Shown: in pieces, positions 1 through 13,245 of the stretch
Layout: every line of letters starts with the position of its first letter
Position numbering within the stretch: position 1 is the stretch's first letter
Assembly: GCA_963854735.1 (NCBI GenBank)
Contig: OY978107.1
Location: 69,501-133,500 of the forward strand
DNA length: 64,000 nucleotides
From: Marvania coccoides
Taxonomy: Eukaryota > Chlorophyta > Trebouxiophyceae > Chlorellales > Chlorellaceae
Direction of reading: 5' to 3'
Notes under the pieces: model-generated
The model's database searches: none
Seen by the model: only the letters and a program-made list of their open reading frames with translations
Told to the model about the DNA's origin: nothing
Program-made: the position numbers and the translations under genes

Positions 1-640
1 GTACTGTACAACTGCTTTCCCTTGTTTGTCTCCGTCGGTTGGGCCGGGGACTCAGAGGACCCCCTCTTGATGTCAATCATGGTTAAAAACGCTCGAAAAT
101 GGTCTTATCCTAGCCTTCCCCCAGCTTTCCCCCAGCTTTCTCCCTGCCTTTAATTTTCGTCCCCCAGCGAAAATATTGACACGATCATCGTGACGATGGC
201 AATGTTGGCCAGCCATCAAGAGACTTCCACCTTCAAAATAATATTTAGTGGGTTGCAACATCAGCTAACATCTCAACTACGATATCTCTCTATGCAATGA
301 TATTTTTTCTTTGAAAAATGTTCTGGCCACCAAAGCATTTCAAGGCGACTTCTCGGCAGCTCCCATTTCGCAATTTTGCATTTAGGGCCAATTTTTTTTT
401 TTCGGTTCAAAAAAAAATCAGATTCGCAATTACACTCAAATGCTAGACCAACAAGTTCTCAAAATGGTTCGATTGGAAACAGAAAAACAACCGACTTCAA
501 TTTCTGCGGGGAAAAGGGTTTTCAGGCCGCCGCAGGCATTGATCTGAAAACTCAACACGCCAAAATATTGAATTTTATGGCCGCCTGCTGAAAAAAAGAA
601 AGGCTCTAGGAAGAAGAGAAAAATTGCTGCTGCTTGACAA
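1..640. other. Upstream non-coding stretch
   Basis: No convincing gene is seen; the short open frames have no coding-like codon use. Bases about 20-58 (a TTGTTTGT run followed by a GGGACTCAG motif) resemble bases about 26196-26234, which lie just behind a copy of the dispersed repeat described elsewhere. The window may therefore begin in the tail of another copy. The rest is AT-rich sequence leading to the first kinase gene. Confidence 0.4.
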
Positions 641-3600
641 ATGGAGCCGGCTCCAGCGGATTCGCCTCCTCCCCCTCAGCCAGAGCAGCAGATGCCCGCT
701 TCCGCATTCCTTCAAGCGGCGACCGCGCCCATCCACCACCGCGGCGGCAGTTTTCGAACCCAGTCCTCTACGTCCTCTGGAGGCTCTTCCGGAGTTATTG
801 CAGGCAGAGCCCCAACCGCGACCACCGCTAGCACCCCCGGCAGTTTGACCGGATGCTCCCCCTTTGCGCAGCTCAGCAAGGCCGCGCCCGAGCCCTCCAG
901 CAGCAACAGCAGTGAGCTGCCGCTGCCAGATTATGTCCGCCCCAAATCACCAAAGTCGTCCGTTATTATGGAGACCGTGCAGGAGGGCGGCATAGAAGAC
1001 GTAGCAGAGCTGTTAGCGCAGTCTGCGCCGGTGCTTGATGGTACAGGCAGCTCAGCTTCTTTGAAAGGAATGCACAACTCGCCTGGAAGTGGTGAAACAA
1101 ACACCAGCGCGCACTCCACCCCCGCGCCGACCTCCCTCAACGCAGCAGAGCTGCAAGCTGCAGCTTTGCAAGCCCTGCAAGGCCAATTTAGGACCACCAA
1201 CCCCCCGAGTCCTCGCACAGCTGCGCAGCGCCTGCAGCAAGCCGGGCCTAGCCCTTTCTTTGCCGACCCCGAAGCGCCGCCCAGCCTCCCCCGGTTTGCG
1301 TTTCAGCAGCAGCACTGCGATTGGTCGTCCATCCAAGCCGAAGCTGCGCCCACGCCCCGTTTTTCTCCCGTCGGCGGCTGCAGCGGTTGCCCATTGAATC
1401 CCAACGACAACGACAGGCTTGGCCTGGGGAATTTTCAGCCCATGCAGCGCATCTCTGAAGACGGCAAGTCCTCCACCGCGCGCTGCTGCAGCGAGCCTGT
1501 GCCGTCTGCTGCTGCCGCCTCCTGGCCGCCGCCTGCCACTGGCAGCCAATTTCTGCAAATTCAAGCGCAGCAGGCGCAGCAGCTGCTGTCGTTCTCCAAC
1601 CCCAGGTACTCCAGCACAATGGATGTACAGTCGGGGACTGCTCAGTGGGCGAGTGGGGGCGGCGGCGCATCCTTGCCTTCGCCACCGCCTTCTGCTTACA
1701 GCGGCAGAACGTCTGCTCTGAGCAGGTTGCAGCTTTCCGCTAAAATGTTGCCCCAGGTACAGATTAATTTACTGGTATTTTTTTCATTTATAACTCGTGA
1801 CTAGTTTTGTTATTTATTTGTTTAAAAAACAATTTCACCCAGAATTAATTTTATTGCATGCCTTGCAGGTGCGTGCGCTGCTGGGCGTGGGCGGCCGCTT
1901 TGCGTCCGTTCCAAACCGCGGGCACGTCTACGAGGGCGGCGATGTGCGGCTGGTGAGCCTCCCCCAGGGCTGCTCGTTTTCCGAGCTGGTGGCGGTGCTG
2001 GCAAAAACGGATGCTCCCCGCGCAAAACGCTGCCTCTTCAAGAGCCCCAGCGACCCCAGCACGAACCCCAGCAGCATGGACCGCAGCAATGCCAGCTCCG
2101 GCACCTGGCCGCTGGCGATGGCGGTGGAGGCTGCGCTGGAGCGCGCGGCGAAGCGGGATGAGCGCCTGAGCTGCTGCACCATCAGGTACCTTCTGCCGTC
2201 GGACCTCACCGTGATGGTGGACGTTGTGGACGAAGATGACGTGCAGATGATGTTCGAGGAGCTGGCTGAAGTGACGGCAGCTGAAGGTGGGGAGAAAAAC
2301 TGCTAAGATGCTTCCCGTATTTAAACTAAAATCAATAAAATTAAGTCGGTGCAATATATGCTTTTTAATGCATTGGAATTAAAAAAAAAATGAAGCTCAT
2401 GCGTTTCTATTTACTCAAATCACACGCCTTCTTTTCAGGCCTCACCTCGGCACACAAACTGCGGATCTTCATTCAGTGGGAGCTGGATGCCCGCCTCACC
2501 TCCGTTTTTGATCGTTGCAACACCTTTGATTTTTTTTCTCAGGGCTACTCAGCCGGGCTGGACAACAGCTCAGCCACCCCTGGTGGCGAGAACACGTCAC
2601 AGGGCAGCATGAAAGACACAGAAAGCGCATTCGACTTGGCCCCGGGCGGCGTGTCAATGCGGGGTGGCAGCAGCCGAACGGCGTTTTCTGCAGTGCCTCG
2701 CCGCGCTTCGTGGGATGCTAGGCTGTCGGAGATTCGCACCGACCAGCTGGAGGTGATCTCGGCGCAGGACGTCATTCTCACCGAGTTTCTGGGCACGGGG
2801 ACCTTTGGTAAGCATACGTATACTGTGGATTTTATTTCATGGGGTTTTTTCCACGGCGACTGCATTTCAGATCCTCAAATCCTTTAAATGCAAACAATAA
2901 CAACATATATATACTGAATGCTAATTTGTTGGTATATCCTGCACACAGGGGACATGTACAAGGGCACCTGGCTGGACAACATTGTAGCCGTTGAGTGCCT
3001 CAACCCGGCCACTCTCGGCCTAAAATACTCTAGCCGCGTAGCATGGATGAAGTTTCTCGACGACGCCAACAACATTGGCCGCCTGCGCCACCCCAACCTG
3101 GTTGCAGTTTACGGTAAGCCGCGCCATGAATCCTTAATAATTAAAATAGCAGGCTGCGCAATAAAATTAACTTGTCGACATTTCCCTCACTCCCAAATCT
3201 GCAGGCATTGTCCTGCCAGGTTCAGCAGCGGCCCGCTCCATGCCCGACTTGCATCAGGCGCAGCAAGCGCAGCATGCGCTGCAGGCGCTGCAGGCGCACC
3301 AGGCGCACTCAGACCCCCCAACTAGGCCTAACTCTGGCGGCACACACATCCCCACCACTATGGGCCCTCGGCACACCTCCTGGGACTTCTCCAGCATCTC
3401 CAAGCGGTGCCCCAGCCCCACTCTGTCGAGGATCCAGCGCCTGCCTGGCCACGTGGCCTACCCTCCAGCCTTGGTCATGGAGTTCGTCAGCGGTGGCAGC
3501 CTGAGTGGAGCCATAGCCCGCGGCGAGGAAATCGTCGCGGGGCGCCTGGCCCGCGTTATTTACGCGCTGGACGTTGCGCGGGGCATGGCGTACCTGCACT

Positions 3601-4310
3601 CCAAGGGCGTGTGCCACTTCGACCTCAAGTCTTCCAATGTACTTTTGGGGTGGCGCAACATGCGGCCCGCCGCAAAGGTAGCGGCCTACGGACTCACCGC
3701 ACGCCGGGTAAGTCCAGCAGAAATATAAATTCTATAGTTCAGACTCCGCACAGAGACGGCAAAAAATTACATGCTGTACCATACATGATGCGTTCGGTGC
3801 CAGTCTGCTACGGGGCCTTAGTTGCTCTTTTGTGCGGACTTAAACCCCTGGAATTCATGCATCTGTATGGTTGCTTAAAATCATTTCTTGACCACTCCGA
3901 TTTCTTTTTCTTTATCATATTTGCAGGCCATCATGAGCAGCTACACCCCTGGGGTTACCATGAACCCCAGCGTCTTCCCCTGGATTGCCCCTGAAATCCT
4001 CCGCCGCCCCGACCAAGTCTCCCACAAGGCGGACGTCTACTCCTTCTCCATCATAATGTACGAAATGTGGGCGCTGTCCAGGCCCTACGACTCGGTCTCC
4101 CTGTCATCGCTGGTGCACGCAGCGGTGAGCTCGACGAAAGTTGTGCGGCCCCACGTGCCGCCGCCAAAAGGGCTGCCTGAGCCTGGCCCGGGGTGGGGGG
4201 ACCTCGTGCAACGATGCTGGGCAGAGGAACCTGCTGAGCGCCCTGAGTTCGAGGAGATCGAGCGCGAGTTGCACGAGATGGCGAGGAAGGTGCGGAGATT
4301 GAGGCGGTAA
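641..4310 (+). CDS. PB1-domain Raf-like protein kinase homologue, probable pseudokinase (copy 1)
   Basis: Six exons: 641-1756, 1869-2286, 2439-2807, 2949-3113, 3205-3707, 3927-4310, giving 984 aa. A low-complexity N-terminal third (about 1-372) contains motifs SPFAQLS and LQAAALQALQG that recur in copy 2. A PB1-type domain follows at about 373-508: an EGGDVRLV strand and an acidic DVVDEDDVQMMFEEL segment, as in plant Raf-like MAPKKKs. The C-terminal kinase fold has a glycine loop (GTGTFG), RLRHPN, WIAPE and RPEF motifs. Key residues are altered: the ATP-anchoring lysine of VAVK is glutamate (E650), HRD reads HFD (827-829), and DFG reads AYG (850-852). The Asp829-Lys831-Asn834 catalytic-loop set is kept. 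I infer a scaffold or signalling pseudokinase. It lies head to tail with copy 2. Homology is clear; loss of catalysis is inferred. Confidence 0.88.
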
Positions 4311-5049
4311 GAGGGAATTGAAATAGTTAATAAGAAAAGAATGTGCACACGTGATTTGGCGGTTGAACGCCTTTCAGTTTTTTGCGATTTCTATCTTTAC
4401 AAATCATTGAGAATAACAAGACTACAGCCTTTTTTTTTTTTGCTTATTTTTTTCGATTTTAGTTTTTTCATCTTCTTCTATTTAGCTCCAGTTTTTTAAG
4501 GGGCGGGAGGCGTGACCGCAATCTCCGTTTTGTTTGTGTTCGCTTGATAGCTGCGTGTGATACCCTATTGAAAAATACAGATCCTTCGTTGCATTCTAAT
4601 GGTTGAAGGCCAGCTGAAAGAGCTTGCGTAGTAAAATAGCTGCAAGTTTCCATCGCGAGGCGGGGCAGGGCAAAGTTCCGGGAGCTAGTCGCCACAGTAT
4701 TATTTTCCACGTAAATGAATTATTTATTTGTCAGAACTTTGATCAAGCCCTGCAGAAAAAAGCATCCATAGTTAATGCGCCCTTCTTTTTCTTCTTTAAT
4801 TTGTTTTTGGCATCTTTTCATGTGCCCAATAAGCACCGAGGATTATTAAGCTCAATCTTATTTCTCATCAAAAATAATATTTAAAGAGACCCCAGGGGGA
4901 GGACGCCTATAGTAGGTGCGCAGTTCCTACGCATGCCATGGATGTATGTGCATGTGCATGAACCTTTCGAGAGAAAAGAGAGCCTCGGACGTACATATTT
5001 TCTTGCAGCTTTTGACGATCGAAAACCCTTTTATTAATGATAACTAATT
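4311..5049. other. Spacer between the two kinase copies
   Basis: AT-rich spacer of about 740 bases. It holds one copy of the dispersed repeat (4819-4920) and no supported gene. Confidence 0.6.
4819..4920 (+). repeat. Dispersed short repeat, copy A
   Basis: About 100 bases starting CATGTGCCCAATAAGCACCG and ending near GGGGGAGGACGCCTATAGTA. It matches 26059-26162 over almost its full length and 30862-30934 over its first part. It lies in the spacer between the two kinase genes. No coding potential, terminal inverted repeats or target-site duplications are obvious. A SINE-like or MITE-like origin is possible but unproven. Confidence 0.7.
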
Positions 5050-8000
5050 TTGGGAGATGTGCTGCACCGAAACCCACCTTCGCAGAGTGCCAATTTTCAA
5101 CAGGCACCCTCGAAATTGCATTCCGAATTGTGTTATCCCTCGAACAGCACAGTAATGGCGTCTGCAGCTTCTGACCCGTCCTCCGAGATCGCGTTGGACA
5201 CCCCGTTTGCGCAAACGGCTGCTGACAACGATGATTCTGCCACGCTCTTTTCAAACCAAAGCGGCGACTCAGCAGCGCCCCCAGCCGCAGCTGCCTCCTT
5301 CCACAATGCGCCGCAACTCCAGACCAGCATTTCTAAGGGCATTCCATCTCCAGACGCCCTCCTCCAAGGCTGTACCTCTGCTGGCCTAACCACCGCCGCC
5401 AGCTTGAGCGCGCTTTCTCCCTTTGCGCAACTCAGCGCTGCTCCTGTGTCTTCTGGCACCACTGATAGCGGCGAATTATTGTCTGCCAAGCTCGATGGAA
5501 TGAGTGGGAAGCCTACTAGCACTGAGCCCTTCCTCCCGGTGACTACCCCCCCTTTGCCCGGAAATTCGCTGTTAAACTCCTCTGCTGCCCTGGAAACCGT
5601 GCAAGAGAGCTCGATGGAGGGACCCCTGGGGCAAGCGCTGCCTGGGCCAGCAGTGGGCGTGGCCAGGTAAATATTTTAGTACATGCTATGTCCAGTGTAT
5701 ATTTACAATCGGCGTTTTCGCGCATTTATTGCATTTTGTACTTCTCGAAAATTATTTGAAGCATTTGATTAATTTTATAAACTCTTATCGCGCCCGTTTC
5801 TTACCAATTTTGTTTTGACAGGGCCGCGGCGCCACCCTCCGAGTCGGCACAGTTCAACAACCTGCAAACCTACGGAGACCCCTGGGATAGCAAAGCCACT
5901 GCTACACGAGTGCTGTCTCAGCCACTTACATACCAAGCGCTGCAAGCCGCAGCTCTCCAAGCCCTCCAAGGCCCTGCAGCAGCGGCCGGCGCTGCCCCCC
6001 TGGGGGCCCGCAGCTCTGCGCAAAGGCTGCAGCTTAGCGCCATCCCTTTCAACCACGTAGATGCGCCTCCACATATGTCCCCGTTCCAGACTCAGCAGCA
6101 GCAGCAGCAGCAGCAGCTGAACTTCTGGGGCAGCGCTACAGCTGCGCCACTCTCTCCAGGCCTCCCTCCCCGCTACTTCTCCCCACCCGGCCCGCGTTCT
6201 GCGTCATCACGTTACCGCAGCTCGGATGAGTCGCAACGCTCTCCCCTGTCTCGTGTCTCCAGAGACACCACCCACCGCGGCTCCCAAGAAACTACGCGCT
6301 CCTCCAGCGATCCGCCTTTGCAGCAGGGACACCTCTCTCCTCCCAATCCTGGCCAGTACTCGCACCTCCAAACCTTGCTGCTGCCTTTCCCAGCTGCAAG
6401 GTACTCAAACTCCATTGACTCGGTGATTTACCCAGAAGAGCTGGCAGCGCTACGAGAGAGGGCGCGGCAGGCGCAGGAAGGCACGGAAATACTGCATGCG
6501 GCTGTGAGCGACACCTCGACGCTTTCCCAGCTGCAGCTTGCGGCGCAGCGTCTGCCGCAGGTGAGGAAGGATAAACAGCGCCTTCTGATAATTATTGCAC
6601 AGGCATTTTATTCACAGCGAATCTCAAAAGCAATCGATACAGTGTATAATTACGTGCCCATTAATTGTGTATATGGAATTTGTTTGCAGGTGCGCGCTCT
6701 GTTGGGCGTTGGCGGCCGTTTTGTCCCGAGCCCGAGCCAAGGCCAGAGCCACTACGAAGGCGGCAAAGTGCGCCTCGTCAACCTCCCCAAAGGCGGCAAG
6801 TTTGCCGAGCTGGTGGCAGTTTTGGCCAAGACAGATGCCTCTCAGCTTGCAAGGCGCACTCGCTCTGCTGCTGCCCCCAGCTCGAAAAACCCAGGCGGCA
6901 TCAGCAGCGGCACTTTGGAAAGCGTCAGCACTTGGCCTATGGCAGCCTCAGTCGAGTGCGCGCTCAAGCTGGCACTGCAGGCAAAGTCTGCTGGGCTGGC
7001 AGTCTCCTCCTGCCGCATTGGCTGCTGCACTGTGCGCTACCTGCTGCCGTCCGACCCCAGCGTCATGGTGGATGTGGTGGACGATGACGACGTGCAGATG
7101 ATGTTCGAGGAGCTGGCTGAAGTGCAAGAAATTGATGCAGCGCGGGGTAAGGAAAAAATCAAATTAAACAGCAAGTTTTTCGACCTTGTTTCATTTAAAA
7201 AAATAAAACTATTTCGTTCTTACTAACTAACTAAATTGTATATATATTTCCTTCATTTTTTCTCTGCAGGCATTAAGCCGCAGAAACTAAAAATATTTGT
7301 CCAGTGGGAGGTCCCGCCCGTTAAAGAGGACAACCCCTCTTCCACCGAAGTCGACTTTCTCACGCCAGGCTACTCCATGGTGCTGGATCTCAGCGCCAGC
7401 GGCTCGGAATCGGGAACTTCCAGCAGCGTAATTCGCGGCGACACCTCCAGCGCCTCCTACTCCGCGCAGCACGCCGCGCACCGCAGCGCCGCAGAGCTCA
7501 AGCTGTCTGAGATCCGCACCGACCGCCTGGAGGTGATTTCTGCCGCGGACGTTACAATCACCGAGTACCTGGGAACGGGGATGTTTGGTGAGCGCGTGTG
7601 AAAAAATCGCCTCGATGCTGCGAGCTCTTGGAGCTTAGTTTATCCAGATAAACCGAACGAGAAAAAAATGCTTTATGCTCGCATGCGTACTGCGTCCTGA
7701 TTGACATTGTATTGGAACAGTAATGTTCTGCAACATTTTCCTTTCGATAACTTTTTGTTCTCCCTCTCTTCAGGCGACATGTACTATGGCCAGTGGAGGG
7801 ACAATCCGGTGGCTGTCAAGTGCATGAGCGCAACTGCGCTGGGCCTCAAGTACACATCGCGCTCAGCGTGGCTGGACTTTGTGGACGAAGCCAACAGCTC
7901 CATGGGCCGCCTCCGCCACCCCAACCTCGTCGAGGTCTACGGGCGAGTTTCGATTTTGTGTAGCAGCGTGAAAATTGCAGTTAAGTATAACTAAATTCCT

Positions 8001-9233
8001 GAAAAATGTTGTAACAAAATCATGTTTTCTCCGGTATTTGCAGCATTGTGCTGCCTGGTGCTGAGGCACCCGAGGCCTCCTCCTCGGCCCTCGCAGCGCC
8101 ACAAACTCAGTCTGCCGAGCTTCCCCGCACCATCGGCCCACGCCGCACCTCCTGGGACTTCAACCTCGCCCAGCTGCATCGGGATAGCATGCCGGCCACC
8201 CGCATCCAACGCCTTCCAGGCCCCCTCGCGTGCCCTCCAGCCCTGGTCATGGAGCATGTCAGCGGGCGCAGCTTGAAGAACGCGATTGAGCGGGGGGAGG
8301 AGATGGTTGCGGGGCGGTTGGCGAGGTTAGTCTACGCGCTGGACATCTCCCGAGCCATGGCCTACCTGCACTCCAAGGGCGTCGTGAGCTTCGATTTGAA
8401 GTCGGGAAACGTGATGTTAGGGTGGCGCGACATGCGGCCTACCGCAAAAGTCGCTGGCTACGTCCTTGCGGCCCAAAAGGTGCGACGGAAATCTACATTT
8501 GATTTCTTATATAACTGTATGTTTATACCCCGAGCCGAAATATGCCATTGGGAAGCTTAATTCTCCCCAGAATAGTACTATTTAATTTTCACCATTGCAA
8601 ACCTGCACACATATTCTTCCACGGTTTTAATTATTTCCGCAGGCGGTAATGAGCAACTACACCCCCGGGGTCACCATGAGCCCCAGCGTCTTCCCGTGGA
8701 CCGCCCCTGAAGTCCTCAACCGTCCCGACCAGGTCTCCCGCAAGGCAGACGTCTACGCCTTCGCCATCATAATGTACGAAATGTGGGCGCTGGGGCGGCC
8801 GTATGACCCTGAAGCCCTGCCCACGCTGATGCATGACGCGATGAACTACAACAAAACGGTGCGGCCTGTAGTTCCGCCGCCGAGGGGCGAGCCTGAGCCT
8901 GGGCCAGGGTGGGCGCAGTTGATGCAGCGGTGCTGGGAAGAGGACCCGCAGCAGCGCCCCGAGTTTGCGGACATTGCAAATGAGCTGTACGCAATGGCGA
9001 AGAATGTGCGGGACACACAGCGCGGGGTGGCCGCTGCGGCTGGAGCTGGAACGAGCAGCGGCACAAACGCGGGCGCTGCTGCCGATGTGACTGTGACCAC
9101 AGCGCCAGAGTCGCCTAAGAAGCAGCAGAAGGAGCGGAAGGAGGAACATGGAGGGGAAGAAAAGAAGAAGGGAGGGGCGGAGGGGGAGGCTACCAGTGCA
9201 AGCAGTACATCTGCTGAGAATGTTGCGGCGTGA
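5050..9233 (+). CDS. PB1-domain Raf-like protein kinase homologue, probable pseudokinase (copy 2)
   Basis: Seven exons: 5050-5666, 5822-6560, 6690-7146, 7270-7587, 7774-7942, 8044-8479, 8643-9233, giving 1108 aa (1073 if the in-frame ATG at 5155 is used). Domain order matches copy 1: low-complexity N-terminus with SPFAQLS and LQAAALQALQG, PB1 domain after VRALLGVGGRF, kinase fold, then a charged Ala/Lys/Glu tail absent from copy 1. The VAVK lysine (K726) and a helix-C glutamate (DEAN) are kept. HRD reads SFD (882-884) and DFG reads GYV (905-907), so the Mg-binding aspartate is missing. The intron ending exon 5 starts with GC (GCGAGT); the join is fixed by homology to copy 1 (tyrosine-glycine-isoleucine). 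Five intron positions are shared with copy 1 and one extra intron interrupts the N-terminal part. Probably a non-catalytic or atypical kinase. Confidence 0.88.
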
Positions 9234-10552
9234 GTTATATAAGTTTTATAACAATTCTGCGTTTTGTTTCCAACCTGAAGAAACTCTGCTTTTCGGTGTT
9301 GCTATGCCGAGCAAGGCGTGTTTTCATTTCGATTTTCAAAAGGCTCTCGTGCTGTTTACTCTTAAATTTTGGGCTCTGGCCTGCTCTCTTTCAAGGGAGC
9401 GGGAGCCAGCCTCAGTTGAGTTGTTTTTCTATATGTTGCCGGCTTCGTGTGAGCTATGCCTTTCTTTGAGCTACAAAGTAGTATGTGGTATGTGTTTTGT
9501 CATTATGGTTAGAAATATGTAAAAGTAGCTCTCACAAAGAAATCTTCCAGCGCATTTAAACCAGCGCTAACAATTAATTGCATGCGATGCCATACCCACC
9601 TCACAGCATTTGCAGCCAGAGGAAGGGCGGGAAAACTCCATCATTTGGAGTTCTGACTGCCCACTGATGAAAGTAAAAACCTCAAACCTCAAACCTGAGG
9701 GCAGAATGGCAATTGGAGCGATGCAGGCCAATTAATGGAAAAGTTCCAGAGCTGCCTGCCGCCTTCAGCACAGCATCATCTCCCAAGCCACGTCAACTTC
9801 CATGCAAGAGGGAGGGTGCGGCAAAGCGCGCTGGCCATGATAACTGCGTGAATCTGCGCTACCTCATGGTTCGATCAAACCACGTTGAACGCTTCCGTTC
9901 CCGTCCGATCACGTTAAATAAGCAACGTTGGGCCCCACTAGTACTACCGTCAGAGATGAGGTGGGAAGCCGGGGTGTTGAACCTTTTGCTAAAATCATTT
10001 TTGGCCCAGAACATCGAGGCCTATGTATATCGAAGCCTTTAGTATGAAGGAAACATTTTGCAGCCGCCGCTGTGTGCAATGCTCAAAACAGCGTGCAAAA
10101 CGCGCCGCCGCCCAGAATTATGGCTTCTGGCGGCGCAGTGCGAGGTGGACTGCAGCCAACAGTTCATCTGCTTCAAATTATATAGTCTCTCGAATTGAGG
10201 CGTCGGCTCACAAAAAAAACAATGCCAGCGCCGTCAAACAAAGAGTGTTGGCTATGGAACAGTAATCACGTGAACACACCCCCCAAAATTGCCTCGCTGC
10301 GCTGATTCTCGTCCAAGAAAACATTGCAATTCCCTCGATCCATCATTTTCATACGATGTTTTTTGTCAACCAGGCGCTCTTCGCACGCTCGAGAGCACCA
10401 TTTTTATTCATACGATCAAATCAAAAATATAAACGCGTGTCTGACTTGCAACAATCCTGACTTTGAGGCCTCCATGGCGCTTTGGTGCAACTTCACCAAA
10501 GAATTATTATTACGTCTTCAACTCAATCAAGGATGCGGTTTCCAGGCAAGGT
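9234..10552. other. Intergenic stretch between kinase copy 2 and histone H3
   Basis: About 1.3 kb of AT-rich sequence. Several short open frames exist (for example 9713-10042) but show no domain, signal peptide or consistent codon bias. I see no tRNA or other RNA gene. Confidence 0.5.
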
Positions 10553-10568
10553 GGTGTTTAATAACACC
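10553..10568 (-). terminator. Histone 3'-end palindrome of the H3 gene
   Basis: GGTGTTTAATAACACC, a perfect 6-base stem with a 4-base loop, about 51 bases past the H3 stop. The same element follows the other three histone genes, consistent with the stem-loop that directs non-polyadenylated 3' ends of histone mRNAs. Confidence 0.9.
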
Positions 10569-10619
10569 AGTTGGTTTTTTTGGTTAGGTGATGAGGTTGC
10601 CGAAGGGAGCGCAAGGCGC

Positions 10620-11745
<1,126 letters not shown>

Positions 11746-11818
11746 GCAGCTCAAGCCTCATACAAGATCAACTGACAACGCTCGCTCGCAAGTTAACAAC
11801 AACAAAACAAAACAAACT

Positions 11819-11834
11819 GGTGTTATTAAACACC
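11819..11834 (+). terminator. Histone 3'-end palindrome of the H4 gene
   Basis: GGTGTTATTAAACACC, a 6-base stem with ATTA loop, 74 bases past the H4 stop. Identical in stem to the elements behind H3, H2B and H2A. Confidence 0.9.
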
Positions 11835-12619
11835 ACCACTACGGAAACAAGAACATCTGAGCCCTTCATGATCTTGCAGCAGTGCTGATCGCCATTTCTG
11901 CCTGGTTCACCGCTGATTGTTAATTCCGTTAGTGCCCTGGTGCATGCAAGGCTACTGCGTCTGCTTCGCGTTTTATGCCTGGTTAAGCACTCACCATTTG
12001 CAGCTGGTCATTCAGGAGGCAGAGCCCTCTCTGTTTCCCTCTTGGCCGTTTACTATTAATTCGATTTCTGACTTTTCCTCCATTCTTGGCGTCACCATTC
12101 GATTGGCAGCCAGCCCCAGTCTTCACCGCCCTCAGCCGAGCTGCTTCTTGTTTGCAGCATATCCGAGTTTATTCCACTTTACAGGACCACCTTTCATTGC
12201 TTTCTTATGCCTCATTCTTCAATTTGTCAGAGGCGGAGTTTTTTTTAGTTTTTTATATATATATATTTTTTACAGGGGCGAACATGGCGCTGGCCGCAGG
12301 TTATTGACCTCTATTTGTTCTTCTATTTCTTGATGCTCTTTGCGATGGTCAGTATATGCAGCAACACAAGCGTTTTTCTGCTGGAGTAGTTCGAGGAAAG
12401 CAATGCACAGCTTCCTGTCTCCACTGTGCTTTAATTTTCATTCAGAACAAGATTTCACGGATGATTTTCCTCTGTACTGTTTCATCCACCAGCGGAATTG
12501 CATTTGCGGTCATCAAGGCCGTTTACTCTCTTAAAATTTTAATTTTTCAGCGGGCTCTAAACAGAACTTAAAAAAATCACACTATAGACCTTTAGAACCC
12601 AAGCTGTCGCCAGAGAACC
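11835..12619. other. Intergenic stretch between H4 and the small secreted frame
   Basis: About 785 bases of mixed composition. No gene, RNA or repeat was recognised. Confidence 0.5.
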
Positions 12620-13110
12620 ATGAAACTCGCAGTTTTCATGCTTTTTATGGCTGCAGCGGCGCTCGTTCCCGCTTCCCTTGCCCAGTACGCCGCCACCGTC
12701 TTTTCCCCCCTTCCATTCTTGCTGCATTTCCCGTCACTAATTTCCCACCTCACATTCTGCACGACTACGAGTCTATCTCTCTTCAGAAATACTGCCTCTA
12801 CCAACCTGCGTGTACTGCTTTGGCCCCCCCGAGCCCACCGAGGAAGGTGCCGACGAAGCGCCGCGGGTGAGCTGCACCACCGGCGGGGCTGGATCTCTGT
12901 CCTGCCCCCAGCCCTCCGTGGGCACCTTTCCCATCCGCGACTGCTTTTCTTTCTCCGGTTACGTACCTTTTCGGCGACTGGCAGAACACTTGCTGCAGAC
13001 ACGTCTGCAGCGCCGCTTATGTAGCACATACTCGCGCAACGGCATTCATTCGATGCGGCGCGGCAAGCGCAACCAGAGCTGCTTCCCAAATGATGATGAA
13101 ATGCCAGCGG
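12620..13110 (+). pseudogene. Small cysteine-containing secreted protein, structure unresolved, possibly broken
   Basis: An ATG at 12620 opens a clear signal peptide (MKLAVFMLFMAAAALVPASL followed by AQ). Downstream, 12787-12960 has strongly coding-like codons in a different frame, with VYCFGPPEP and FPIRDCFSFSG. After about 12960 coding quality continues in a third frame (YLFGDWQNTCCRHVCSAAY). An intron can join part one to part two only with a phase mismatch at the available GT and AG sites, and parts two and three look separated by a one-base shift. It may be a decaying gene, an unusual splice pattern or a sequence error. It sits between the two histone pairs, with the H2B palindrome just downstream. 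The family is not recognised. Confidence 0.4.
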
Positions 13111-13147
13111 TGTTGGAAGTCTTTTTTGTTCTTCATTCCATTGAGGT

Positions 13148-13163
13148 GGTGTTTAATAACACC
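13148..13163 (-). terminator. Histone 3'-end palindrome of the H2B gene
   Basis: GGTGTTTAATAACACC, 83 bases past the H2B stop on the minus strand, matching the other histone elements of the cluster. Confidence 0.9.
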
Positions 13164-13245
13164 AGTTTTTTGTATTTGGCTATGCTAAGATAGACGCGTG
13201 GGAGTGTGCGAAGAACGCCTGAGCTCAGAAGCTTTAAAAGGCTGC

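Noticed and set aside
1052..1564. Long minus-strand open frames over GC-rich exons, here and throughout the window
   Set aside because: They mirror real exons in antisense, are Arg/Ala-rich and carry no domains; GC-rich third positions make such shadows common.
9840..9890. GGTTCGATC resembling a tRNA B box
   Set aside because: No A box, acceptor stem or cloverleaf can be formed around it. Similar GTTCGA hits near 460, 19013 and 57320 also fail.
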